Shown one piece after another: positions 34,401 through 43,700 of a stretch of DNA of 64,000 nt. Origin of the DNA: Paenibacillus arenosi (lineage in GTDB: Bacteria; Bacillota; Bacilli; Paenibacillales; Paenibacillaceae); assembly GCF_014841135.1 (NCBI RefSeq), contig NZ_JACYTN010000010.1:62001-126000 (forward strand), in the 5' to 3' direction. Positions within the stretch are counted from its first letter, which is position 1. Each line of letters starts with the position of its first letter. The notes below the pieces were generated by a model. That model ran no database searches and was not told where the DNA came from. It worked only from the letters and a program-made list of their open reading frames with translations. A program made the position numbers and the translations under genes.

Positions 34401-36478
34401 GAACGATGAGTAATAACTACACCTTTGGGCTGACCTGTTGAACCAGAGGTGTGAATGATGTAAGCTGGCACATCAGGATTTCCTTCAGCCATAAGCGTAT
34501 TTTCATGATGTGGTTCCAGCTCGTCCACTTCAATCACCGTTATGTGATCAGGCCATTGGATGTGGCTTGTTGTACAAGTCAGCACATGACGAGCTTCCGT
34601 TTTATCCAAAATAGCGTTGCGCCGTAATTCTGGCTGGTGTACATCAATAGGCACGTAGACTGCTCCGGCTCCCAATACGCCCAATACTGCTGCAAGCTGA
34701 TATGCTGATTTATCCATCACGATTGCGACAAGGTCTTGCTGCCTACAACCGGCAGCTTGCAATTGTTCACGAACTGCCGAGGCTAGCAGTATAAGCTCTC
34801 TATATGTGAACTGCCTCTCACTGTCAACTACAGCAATTCGCTCTGGAGACAGAGCTACCTGTTCCAAAATACCGCTATGCAGGAGATCAGTCGGTAACGG
34901 AGCCGCGGTATCGTTCATTTGCTTACGCTCATCAATCTGCCATTGTGGCAGCGCGATACACACCTCTTCATCCCATGCTTGCTCGCTTTCAGCCAATAGA
35001 CGAAGCAGCGTTTCAAACACAGCGAACATATCTTCTGCCATCCCGGTTGGAAAGACGCCTTCCCGAATATCCCAATTTACTTGCAGTCCCGATGCTCTAT
35101 CCATCGCTTGACAGTCGATAAATACTTGCGGCGTTTGGCTAATCCCTTGCCCCTGCACTTGCCCTTGCAATTCATTACCTTCTGTTGCCTCCACTAGTCC
35201 AATCGCACTCGTAAACACAAACGGCATCAATGCTGCGTCCCGTCCACGTCTGCGGGATATTTCTCTTAACACCTCGACACCGGAAAATAGTCGATGGTCT
35301 AAATCAGCAAACAGCTGGCTGTTTATCGCTTTCGCTTGCCCCTGAAAAGTATTGCCTGCCATCCAATCTACAGCCAGGAGACTGACTGAAGTAAAATCAC
35401 CCACGATCTGATTTACTTCAGGGTGCAGAGGAAGTCTGTTCAGCACAGTCAGATTCAGACAGAACGAACGATTCCGGCTCCAACGCTCAATAACAGCCGC
35501 ATATGCGGTCATGACAGCAGTCGTAGGCGTTAAGCCACGCCGCTGTGCCCGTTGCTTGAAGCTGTTCCATGTCGGGGCATCCATTTTCAGATAGCGCCGG
35601 ATAAATTGCGCCTTGCCTGCATCATTGTGCTGCCTTGCTAACGGCAAATCCGGCGCGGCAGGCAGTGTATCCAATCTACGGAACCAATAATCTTTGTCCC
35701 GAGAATAAGCAATACTTTCTCTTAGGCTGCGCTCAGCAATCAGATAATCTCTGAATTGGAGCGTATACGTTGGCAGTTCTAGTTCACGGTTGTAATAGAG
35801 CGCTTCAAATTCCGAAAGAAGCAGCCAAATACTCGCCCAGTCAGCAACTAGAAATTCAATCGAAAAATGCAGGACTGCATGGTTAGGTGTATGAGTCACA
35901 GCTACATCAAATAATGGCCAGCTGCTTGTATCGTAAACGCGGTGTCCCATCTCAGTACGCATGTGTTCAAGGCTTGCTTCAACTTTGTCATAATCCCAGT
36001 CACTCGCATCTGTAAATCCCACTTCAAAGCGCGGCACATGTTCCATTACTTGCTGATAGCTGTTCTTATCGATGACCGCGCGCAGCATATCATGACGAGC
36101 AATTAATTGATTCCATACCGCTTCCACCCTGCTGTGCTCCAAATCGATGTAATTGAGCTCCAAATAAATGTGGCAAGCGACACCACCATAGCCAAACACA
36201 TCACTACGACCAAGCAAGTAAGCAGACTGAACATCGGTCAATGGGAATGGCTCATATCTGGAATCAGGATCACATTCGACTGTAATCGGTTTGTGTTGCA
36301 GTTCAAGAAATTCTAGTATCGCGAGTTTGTTCTCTTTTAACGTCTGTAGGTCATTCGCGGCAAGCACTCCCTGTGGTGCTCTGTATCGCAGCTTGCCGTC
36401 CTCTTCCCACAGCGTTACTCCCTCTCCTTGCAATCGTGCCACCAAATCCCTAACGAATAATGAGCTGTTTTGTGTCAT
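31472..36478 (-). CDS. NRPS: docking-Cy-A(Cys)-MT-T-TE (PchF-like, releasing)
   Basis: 1668 residues; AGGAG before ATG 36478. TubC-like docking domain (8-60); Cy (72-505); A (540-975) with pocket D-L-Y-N-W-S-L-I-W plus Lys, a cysteine code; an MT inserted between A8 and A10 (about 1000-1180) with an intact SAM loop LGAGTG (1041-1046); T (1250-1335, GADSL); TE (1370-1668). Two oddities: the cyclization motif reads E208xxxxD213 instead of DxxxxD, and the TE nucleophile position is Cys1445 in GYCLGG instead of Ser, with His1644 in GNH. The order matches PchF (Cy-A-MT-T-TE), so this is probably the last module, forming ring 3, methylating it and releasing the acid. Confidence 0.92.
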   Translation of the reverse strand: MTQNSSLFVRDLVARLQGEGVTLWEEDGKLRYRAPQGVLAANDLQTLKENKLAILEFLELQHKPITVECDPDSRYEPFPLTDVQSAYLLGRSDVFGYGGVACHIYLELNYIDLEHSRVEAVWNQLIARHDMLRAVIDKNSYQQVMEHVPRFEVGFTDASDWDYDKVEASLEHMRTEMGHRVYDTSSWPLFDVAVTHTPNHAVLHFSIEFLVADWASIWLLLSEFEALYYNRELELPTYTLQFRDYLIAERSLRESIAYSRDKDYWFRRLDTLPAAPDLPLARQHNDAGKAQFIRRYLKMDAPTWNSFKQRAQRRGLTPTTAVMTAYAAVIERWSRNRSFCLNLTVLNRLPLHPEVNQIVGDFTSVSLLAVDWMAGNTFQGQAKAINSQLFADLDHRLFSGVEVLREISRRRGRDAALMPFVFTSAIGLVEATEGNELQGQVQGQGISQTPQVFIDCQAMDRASGLQVNWDIREGVFPTGMAEDMFAVFETLLRLLAESEQAWDEEVCIALPQWQIDERKQMNDTAAPLPTDLLHSGILEQVALSPERIAVVDSERQFTYRELILLASAVREQLQAAGCRQQDLVAIVMDKSAYQLAAVLGVLGAGAVYVPIDVHQPELRRNAILDKTEARHVLTCTTSHIQWPDHITVIEVDELEPHHENTLMAEGNPDVPAYIIHTSGSTGQPKGVVITHRSAANTIAGLNSRFHVGPNDTMLGLAQLSFDLSVYDIFGMLSAGGTLILPSVERMTDPSHWTELMMQHEVTMWNSVPALMQMLLAYLQVEPQISLPKFRLAWLSGDWIPMSLPDTLITRVPSVQVISLGGATEASIWSIFHTYKGLQQDWSSIPYGRPLANQGFRILDANMRDCAVWVPGELYITGHGLATEYFGDPETTEARFLHHPVDGQRLYRTGDLGRYTPGGEIEFIGREDNQVKIKGHRIELGEIESALTKHPAVVAAAVVVDGVGDDKSLLGYVETARKKDCSREQEVELLEQMVDGIEQYFVQVDGQGNEAAALNAMQQSVTRLLQRVVSKQADRPLRMLQLGAGTGMSLEQMIAGLEGVDVHFWYTDVSSELVAQAQANAKSEITSNVRYGVLNAEEDYRSQGFASNNFDIVITDFTCNGAKDPATAQRNLNELLCPGGWMILSAAKEDQAVLSDWPIGKSEVMADEVWKYMCPARNVQLLVKRVKLDRVAVYVPNLVKFLSNYVPAHMMPTNIQIVDSMPLTSNGKMDRRELLKWNIQSTSGVAVAPTDNVPLDPLETLLSQQWAEALGLSTIGQSDNFYQRGADSLIMAQVAGKLRERLASESFGTDIPFDALLRQMLNYPTVAELAQFIRPHMKKKELASNELELIEETDSSSNAVLTPYGGGDDGLLRVVFHAGLGTMNCFRLLLAHLDKQQLGPVVGITVKDAELYCTIEHSSLIEHLAEDYAERLLALGHVKVQLIGYCLGGLIAVEVARRLMEKGIDIVDLVLIDSHPVLYQIEDDLVIESLFVPNLNISLEQAGFSGVEAGDFERGLLHMFEAHGKSVPAGATLSIGGDEGLDRVGALFRKLDSLTLRERFTAYSDAVATYNGATMPVEMAEGLFKVYRQSLKSACFTPLPYVGNIRFLLAQEAFTLLPGTNEMTLNYWQDICLGEFSVQEIAGNHYTCIEDGRNASDLSDVIGNVLVQA

Positions 36479-36558
36479 AACTTAATTCTCCTAGTTCTAT
36501 AAGTTTATTAAGTTCTGTTCGTTCACTACGTGCAAGTCGAGCTATTATTCAAAATGTG

Positions 36559-37287
36559 TTAACGATTAGCCGCAACAAATCGTGCTCCATGCAGCAAATT
36601 GGTATCCAGAGACTGATTCAAACCTGACAGCGCCACTTCGATGACACCCTGCTGCGAAACAGACTCTGCCCGCAGCCACTTATCATGTGCCAATAGGGAT
36701 TGAAAAGAAGTAGAAAGTTGCTGTGGCACCCCCATTTTCACCCATTCGATACCAGTAGCGCCATTTGGATGTTCGATTCGTTTAGGCCGCTGCGGTGGAT
36801 CATAATGGGAAACCATAAATGGGAGACCTGTCTCGTTAGGTGCAAAAAGACTGTATCGGACCATGCTTCCATCGGGACGAATTCGCTTGCCATTAATAAT
36901 CCGTGATGTTGGAATTCCAGAATGATTCATTGTCTGTCGTATCTCTTGTAACTCCATACGATTACGTTGTGCACTCAACATCTCTACATTTGGATTGCGT
37001 GCGGGTTCCAAAGCGACATCGCACCACCCCTCTGAGAGACTGGACCAATGCTTAAATCGTTTCCCTGCACCACGTCCGTAGAACACACCCAAGGGCAAAC
37101 TCAAGTATGAAAAAGATGTAGGAATTTGGAAAAGTTCAATAAACGGCCCAGCTTCGAACCACAGCAGTGCATTGTGTGCCCGTTCTGGCGCGCTGCCCCA
37201 TTGCATCGTAAAGCCAAGCGACTCGTAATCACGTACGGCTGTTGTGATATCGGCAACCTTGCATATAATATGGCTACATTTCAGCAT
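36559..37287 (-). CDS. VOC/glyoxalase-like protein
   Basis: 242 residues. The start (CSHIICKVADITTAVRDYESLGF) and the paired beta-alpha-beta repeats fit the glyoxalase-like VOC fold (Glyoxalase_3 type). GAGGA lies upstream of ATG 37287, and the gene overlaps the reductase-methyltransferase gene by 14 bases, so it is translationally coupled. VOC proteins bind metals and act as dioxygenases, lyases, isomerases or drug-binding resistance proteins. I know of no VOC protein in the yersiniabactin or pyochelin loci. It could modify the head group, or bind the metallophore for self-protection; both are guesses from position. Confidence 0.75.
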   Translation of the reverse strand: MLKCSHIICKVADITTAVRDYESLGFTMQWGSAPERAHNALLWFEAGPFIELFQIPTSFSYLSLPLGVFYGRGAGKRFKHWSSLSEGWCDVALEPARNPNVEMLSAQRNRMELQEIRQTMNHSGIPTSRIINGKRIRPDGSMVRYSLFAPNETGLPFMVSHYDPPQRPKRIEHPNGATGIEWVKMGVPQQLSTSFQSLLAHDKWLRAESVSQQGVIEVALSGLNQSLDTNLLHGARFVAANR

Positions 37288-39619
37288 CGTTTTTTTTCCT
37301 CACTGCGAAAAATTGTTGTCCAAGCGGAGCGAGCAAATGTTCCTCATCAATAAGGGTCAGCACTTCCGCAGCATCCGCTCGATAGAATACATCTTTCCAT
37401 TGCTTAACGGACATAAAGGTGGATTGCGAGTTCTGTCTATCATCCTCTGGATGTGTCATCATAAATGCTTGTGAAATTAAAATCTCGGGAAATTCACGGA
37501 CAGGCTCCGTTAACAGCAGCCATCCACCGGGTACGAGCAGTTCCAACAGTCCAGCAACCGTGGCATCTGTATCGAAGGCATTATTCATAACACCCGCCGC
37601 GATGATGATATCTGCACATGCAGGTTGCAGTCCTTGCTTTGTAAACTCTTTATCAATATCGACAACCTGAAAATCCATCCAAGGCAGCTCTTGATATCTT
37701 TCTTTTGCTGACGCGATAAAGAATTGCGACACATCCGTGAACATATAGCTTGTACGGAGCACATCCGCACATGCAGCTAATCTGGGAACCACAACATCCG
37801 TAGTTGCACCTGTGCCAGCACCTATCTCGATAATTTTAAGCGGTTGTTCGGTACGAACAACTTGATCAACTGTAGCTACATGGGCATAGTTAGCATGGTT
37901 CACAGCAGCATTCTGCTGTTTGGCAGCCCCGATGCGAATAACCGCTTCAGACACGGCCTTGTTGAGGTAGCGGGCCGTTATCGTTTCACGATACAACGCA
38001 TTGGCGTAGTCCATTTTCCCCTCTGGAAACAGCAAGAACGCAGCCTGCTGTTCACCACTCATTAGTTGCGTCAGCTGTTCAGCATTGCTAATCAAATAAT
38101 CCATAGTAAGCGGTGAGCCAAATTGGCCGTCCCATATGTCTCGTACGACATTCCAGCGTTCAGTGAGCATACTATCTGTCACAATATTGACTCCGTATAC
38201 ATAATCGCCGTAACGCTCGATATAGCCACGGTCTGCGAGCAACACCAACCAGCGCATTACTACACTATGGTGCTGGGGTGCTGTATTCGACAGAGACAGA
38301 AGGTCAGAAACGTTGTAGGCTCGCACCTTTTCTGTGAGCAGCCCTACTTTTTGAAATGCATGGATCATCGAACTAAACACTGCGTGATCTAAGTTCCGAA
38401 CGAACGAAATCACACGCTCCGTATCCAATCCAGACAGTTCGTTTTGAGCGTAAGCGGTACAAGTAGAAATATCTATTTGCTGCTGATAACAGAACGACAT
38501 CACATCATGCTCGCTTTTAGCACTAACATTGTCATCTTCTGCTTTTAAGGCAGCTTCTTGTAAAATGTGAACAGGAAGCGGTTGATGTGTGCAGCCCGAG
38601 CGAAGAACAGGATAACCGAGTGACGCTGTCATTTCATGCCACTGTGTGGAACATAACAGATCTTGCTGAGCTCGCATGTTTGCAATGGAACGGTCTAGGC
38701 TAAGTTCTTTCATCTGTAACAAATCCCGAGCAATTGCTTGCGGCCATTGCTTTGTAAGAATATGTTGATAGCTTGTAGTCGTCGACGCGCCTAACATTTC
38801 TGTACTATGTTCGAGCACGTGCGTAGGACCTACTTTGTTTAATTCTCCAAGTATGTTCATGTTGTCAGGTATATGTAGGCGTGGATGCCAAACGACAGGA
38901 CCATGGGTATCTGACAGAGAAAGTCTTCCTCCTTCTGTACCGATAGTCATTTGATGTAGTAAGTGAAGGTAATTGTCTGGGTCATTGGGATCGACTTCGT
39001 TATGGACTCGCAATGTAATAGGAACTTGACCAAGTGTGCCCGTCAGTACATGGAATGGCCCACCCTCCCTGCTTACAGAGTTTATTTTCCATGGGCGGAT
39101 GGACGGCAATACTTCCGTAAAAATGTGCATCATCGGATATGACACTTGCGACGCAAACGCAGCGTCAATGTACAGCGCCTTCTGATGTTCAAATAACGCT
39201 TTTGCACATGCAATAAACTGCCGCACTGCAGGCAATTGAACATACAAATCACCTGTATAGAATAGGACACCATGCTGACGGGCCTTGCGGACACAGGCTG
39301 CCATGTCTTTATGATGAACAGGCTGTTCTTGAATGACATGAATGCCGCGTTCCAGTAGTTGTAGAGACAACTCCGTACCTTTTCCACCAAGAACACCTGA
39401 GCGCAGCACGACACAGGCAAGATCGATATCAGGCGGAAGTTGATCAATTCCGGTAAATACCTGTATTCCGTAATATGCAGCGCAGCTCCTTGTACGCTCG
39501 CTCCCCTGACCAAGTACACCTACTATTTCAAAATGATCAGGCAGCAATGTCAGAGCCTCAAGATAAAACTGCCCGAACGTAGAGCCACATACGACAGTAC
39601 GCCATCTCTTCTTATTCAT
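37274..39619 (-). CDS. thiazolinyl-imide reductase fused to a methyltransferase
   Basis: 781 residues. Residues 1 to about 350 match thiazolinyl imine reductases (Irp3/YbtU, PchG): Rossmann loop VVCGSTFGQFYLEAL (9-23), IQEQPVH (96-102) with His102, and Tyr126, near the positions proposed for catalysis in Irp3. Residues about 400-781 form a class I methyltransferase of the PKS/NRPS C-methylation type, with the SAM loop EIGAGTG near 598-604, FTDVSQFF (about 627) and a hydrophobic VPGGWLLLTEP strand. In HMWP1 the methyltransferases are domains of the megasynthase; here one is attached to the tailoring reductase. Expected role: NADPH reduction of one thiazoline to thiazolidine, and methylation in trans. 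It overlaps its upstream neighbour by 4 bases. Confidence 0.87.
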   Translation of the reverse strand: MNKKRWRTVVCGSTFGQFYLEALTLLPDHFEIVGVLGQGSERTRSCAAYYGIQVFTGIDQLPPDIDLACVVLRSGVLGGKGTELSLQLLERGIHVIQEQPVHHKDMAACVRKARQHGVLFYTGDLYVQLPAVRQFIACAKALFEHQKALYIDAAFASQVSYPMMHIFTEVLPSIRPWKINSVSREGGPFHVLTGTLGQVPITLRVHNEVDPNDPDNYLHLLHQMTIGTEGGRLSLSDTHGPVVWHPRLHIPDNMNILGELNKVGPTHVLEHSTEMLGASTTTSYQHILTKQWPQAIARDLLQMKELSLDRSIANMRAQQDLLCSTQWHEMTASLGYPVLRSGCTHQPLPVHILQEAALKAEDDNVSAKSEHDVMSFCYQQQIDISTCTAYAQNELSGLDTERVISFVRNLDHAVFSSMIHAFQKVGLLTEKVRAYNVSDLLSLSNTAPQHHSVVMRWLVLLADRGYIERYGDYVYGVNIVTDSMLTERWNVVRDIWDGQFGSPLTMDYLISNAEQLTQLMSGEQQAAFLLFPEGKMDYANALYRETITARYLNKAVSEAVIRIGAAKQQNAAVNHANYAHVATVDQVVRTEQPLKIIEIGAGTGATTDVVVPRLAACADVLRTSYMFTDVSQFFIASAKERYQELPWMDFQVVDIDKEFTKQGLQPACADIIIAAGVMNNAFDTDATVAGLLELLVPGGWLLLTEPVREFPEILISQAFMMTHPEDDRQNSQSTFMSVKQWKDVFYRADAAEVLTLIDEEHLLAPLGQQFFAVRKKNDAEM

Positions 39620-40716
39620 AGTTCTCCCTCCACGGTTTGTAACAGGTCGTCAATGGAACATTCCAGCACGTTAAATTGTGCATGGATGGCTGAATGACTA
39701 ATTCGGTCAATGATACTGTGCGGCTGACTAATTTCAGCAAGCGGACGAACACCGACTGGAATTTCTCCCTCAAGTACGGCAATGGCTGCCGTAGCCACTG
39801 TCCAACCTGTCAATTGTGAGGAACTTTGTGCTTGCAGCACTATTGTGCGCACGATGTCTAGACCATCCTTCACGCCGCTGAGCTGCACGATAAAGTTGAC
39901 ATACTGCTGCCGTCCTGCTGCATCAAGCTCTGTAGCTGTACACAATCTCTTGATCGCATGACCTCGGTCAACAAGAAACTGGGCGCTCACTTCTTCAAGC
40001 ACATTCGGCACATGTTCCCCATCGATTGCAAGGTACCATTCCCCATCACGAAGTGATAACGAAGCTGCCACAAACGCTGCTTCCTGATCGAAATAAGGAT
40101 ACAATGTTACTTCGCGAGTAAAAAAAGGAAGCGTTGCTTTTGTTTTACGATTAAGCGCCGAAGAGGAGCGTGAGCTATTTTTCCACGCAGCCATAGGTTC
40201 GTTGTCCTCACTTACAACTCCTACGAGGTAGTCTTCAGCTGCGGAGAATGTGAATTTGTCCAAGGCTCCCGTGTAGTAGCGCAAGGCATCAACCCTATCA
40301 AAAGATTCGGCGAGCCACCTTGGCAGCAAACCTGACAATCCAGGTGTTGCCCCTGCTGCATACAGCACCACCTTGTTGTGTTCAGTTTCACGCAGTTGCT
40401 CAAAGCGCGGGTCGACACCTGCATCCACATGATGGCAGCCTAACGACATGCACATCGCAGCCACTCGTGCAGAGGTCTGATGAGACGGCCCAGCACAGTT
40501 CACGACTACCACACAGCCGCGTACAAATGATTCTAAGCTTTCATCATCCTCAATAGTAACGTTGACCCATTCGGCCTGTGGCCACTTATGACCGTGCACA
40601 ATTCGGGCTGGATCAGGATTTCTGCCGCCAATCCGCAGCGGCTGTTTTCCCCATTGGTACAGCATATTGACTGCTGATAATCCCACTTCACCATAGCCGC
40701 CTATAATTCCAATCAT
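39616..40716 (-). CDS. saccharopine-dehydrogenase-like oxidoreductase
   Basis: 366 residues. An N-terminal Rossmann loop (IGIIGGYGEVGLSAVNML) and the VVVNCAGPSHQTSARVA block are characteristic of the saccharopine dehydrogenase NADP-binding family, followed by a mixed C-terminal domain. Overlaps of 4 bases with both neighbours (40713-40716 and 39616-39619) tie it to the biosynthetic operon. The operon thus holds two separate NAD(P)H-dependent imine/ketone-type reductases. Possible jobs are reduction of a second thiazoline or of the beta-keto group left by the KR-less PKS module. No substrate can be assigned from sequence. Confidence 0.8.
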   Translation of the reverse strand: MIGIIGGYGEVGLSAVNMLYQWGKQPLRIGGRNPDPARIVHGHKWPQAEWVNVTIEDDESLESFVRGCVVVVNCAGPSHQTSARVAAMCMSLGCHHVDAGVDPRFEQLRETEHNKVVLYAAGATPGLSGLLPRWLAESFDRVDALRYYTGALDKFTFSAAEDYLVGVVSEDNEPMAAWKNSSRSSSALNRKTKATLPFFTREVTLYPYFDQEAAFVAASLSLRDGEWYLAIDGEHVPNVLEEVSAQFLVDRGHAIKRLCTATELDAAGRQQYVNFIVQLSGVKDGLDIVRTIVLQAQSSSQLTGWTVATAAIAVLEGEIPVGVRPLAEISQPHSIIDRISHSAIHAQFNVLECSIDDLLQTVEGEL

Positions 40717-43700
40717 ATTTCCCCTTCTTCCATGTACACAATTTCAGCGTGTTGTTCAGCCCGCTGTTGTTCAATACAAGCAGCTATTTGATCCAATGCT
40801 GGCGTTTCAAACATTTGCCGTAATGACAGTTCAACCCCATAATGCTCCTTCACTTCCGTAAGAAAACGTGTTGCAAGAAGGCTGTCACCGCCCATTTCAA
40901 AAAATCCCTGCTTGCGACCGATTGAAGAATTACCGAACAGTTTCATCCACATCGCAGAAACTTCTTGCTCCATTCCCTCATGGGGCTGTTCACCAACCAT
41001 TGCATCAGGCTGAGTCTCACACACATGCAGCACAGCTTTACGATCGACCTTGCCGTTCGCGCTCAATGGAAGCCATGGTAATACTTCCAAATTCTCTGGA
41101 AGCATATGCGCTGGCAATTGGGTTGCAAGCTGCTGCAGTATTTCATCCGGGTACAACTCCGGCCGTGATAAAGGACAATCGGCTTCTATCATTTCTGAGA
41201 AAGAATGGTCCACCGACTTGCAACTTACAGGATGAAGTCCTGCTTGAATGAACAATTTAGCCCACTGCTGGGCTGACAACATCGGGCTGTATGCCTGACG
41301 TCGAGCATGGTCAAACTCAATAAATCCTCGATCCAACACAGCTGAGGTTACGAAGCCAAGCGGTGTAAGCTCACTGTGCTCTAGTGCAAACAACTTCCCG
41401 CCGCGTCGCAATAGCAAGGAGGCTACGGCTGCGCCGTGATACGGATCGTGATAACGATGAAGCGAATTAATAGCCAGCACCGCATCAAATACATATCGCA
41501 GCTGCTTCGGAACAGAACGGTTCGGCAGACGAATACAGCTGATTTCATGCGGTAGTCGACGTAATCGATCTTTTGCAGCTTCAACCATAGATGGAGCTGC
41601 ATCAAGCAGCGTAAACCGAATTTCAGTTGGGTCAAGCAGTTCTAACAACTTAAGGGCAATCATGCCGCTTCGCCCACCGAGTAATGCGGTTTCGACAGGT
41701 TTTCCGCTGCTTTTTGCCATCCACTTGATTCGTACTTCTATTCGCTCAATTCCTGCGTTTGTTCCATCATCAAATATGGCTAAACGTTCGGGCGACAAAA
41801 TATCATCTTCGAACAGCGCCATAGCTGATCGTTCTCCGCTTAAAATGCGGCGATAATCGTCCAATCGGTCAAACAGTCGCTGCTCAATGCACACGAGTTT
41901 GGAATCCTTCTCTGTCATTTCGATTGGAGTTGTCACATTCGTCGTCAATTGTGCAGCATATTCTAGCACACGTTCGAGTCGTACTCCTGCACGTATATAG
42001 CCTTCGTCCTCCACAATGACGTTGCGCTCACCTAGCCAGTGAAGCCACATGTGAAGCAATGACTCATATTCATCAGCTACATCCGGCCTCTTACATAAAG
42101 TTAAATCGCTTTTATTTTTGTCACATAATGTTTCGAAGCTTAACATGTTTACGAGTGTAGCCTCTACCATCTGAGCCTGTAATTCTCGTGATGCATCCTT
42201 AGCTCGAACATGCTCGATGGACTCTGGCACATATAGAACGTCTTTGAACGGTGTCGATGACGAATCAGCAACAACCGCCGCTATAAGCTGCTGTATTCCA
42301 GCATTTGAGGAAATGGTAGCTACAGCTTGACCGACTCCAACATACTGACGTAACGCAGCTTCAATTTCTCCCAGTTCAATTCGGTACCCGCGCAGCTTAA
42401 CTTGTTGATCGGCTCTACCAAGGAATTCGATGTTACCATCAGGCCAATAGCGACCCAAATCCCCTGTTCGATACCAACGCTTGTCCTCACTTTTTTTAAA
42501 GTGTCTTTCAGTCAATTCTTCATTTCCAAGATAGCCGTGAGCCACCCCGTCTCCGCCGATCCATAGTTCACCAATGACCAGATCTGGACAATCACGTCCC
42601 ATATGATCCACCACGCGGTAACATTGATTACTCAACGGCGTTCCGTAAGGGATTGAATTCCAATCTGGGTTTATTGATTTCACTTCGTAGTAATTGGACC
42701 AGATAGCAGCTTCGGTTGCTCCTCCAAGCGCAACGAAGCGGCAGTGTTCCGATTTCCGCATAAGACGATCATAAAGATCGAGGCCAACCCAGTCCCCCGA
42801 TACGAGCACAAGACGCAGCGCAGTTAATACATGAGTCTCACTCGACGCAATCAGCAGCATTTCGAATAAAGCAGGAACAGAGTTCCAAACTGTCACTTTC
42901 ATTCTACGAATTTGATCAAGCCAGACAAGCGCTTCTCGTCTCGTACGCTCAGTAAGTAAGGCAACCCTGCCGCCAACGGATAGAAGACCAAATATATCGT
43001 AAACGGAAAGATCAAAGTCAAGCGCAGAAACAGCCAGTACCGTGTCACATTCGTTCAAATTAAATCGAGTATTTATGTCAAATATCGTATTATGTGCCGC
43101 TCTATGCGTAATTTCTACACCTTTCGGCTCTCCTGTTGAGCCAGAAGTAAAAATAACATACGCCAACGTATCAAGCTCGGCAGCAACCGGATACGGTAGT
43201 GGTAAACTTGTAAGCGCTTGCTCAATATAAATGATCGTCATATCAGTTGGTTCCGCTACCGGTAAAAATTCAACTTTATCCATGATCGCATAGCGGATGC
43301 CACCAATTCGATATATCCGATCGCGTCGTTCAGCCGGCTGGCTTATTCCAATTGGTACATATGCTGCCCCAGCAGCTAAGACAGCTAACACCGCAACAAT
43401 CTGATCGGCTCCTCTTGGTAGTGTAATAGCGACTAAATCTCCTCGGTGAACACCTTTAGCTATGAGAAACGCGGCCAGTCGCAAAGCTTTATCCGACAGT
43501 TCACCATAAGTCATAACTTGTTCGATTTCATTCTCGTCCCAAAGTAAAGCCTTTCGCTTCGGATTGTCATGTGCTTGCGCAAAAAAATCGGCATGAATAA
43601 GTTTTGCATCAACTTGGACTTGCGTAGCATTTACCCGTTCACGTACGAGCCTTTGAGCTTCAGGAATCATATCTGGAAGCTGCTCTTCTCCTTCTATGAA

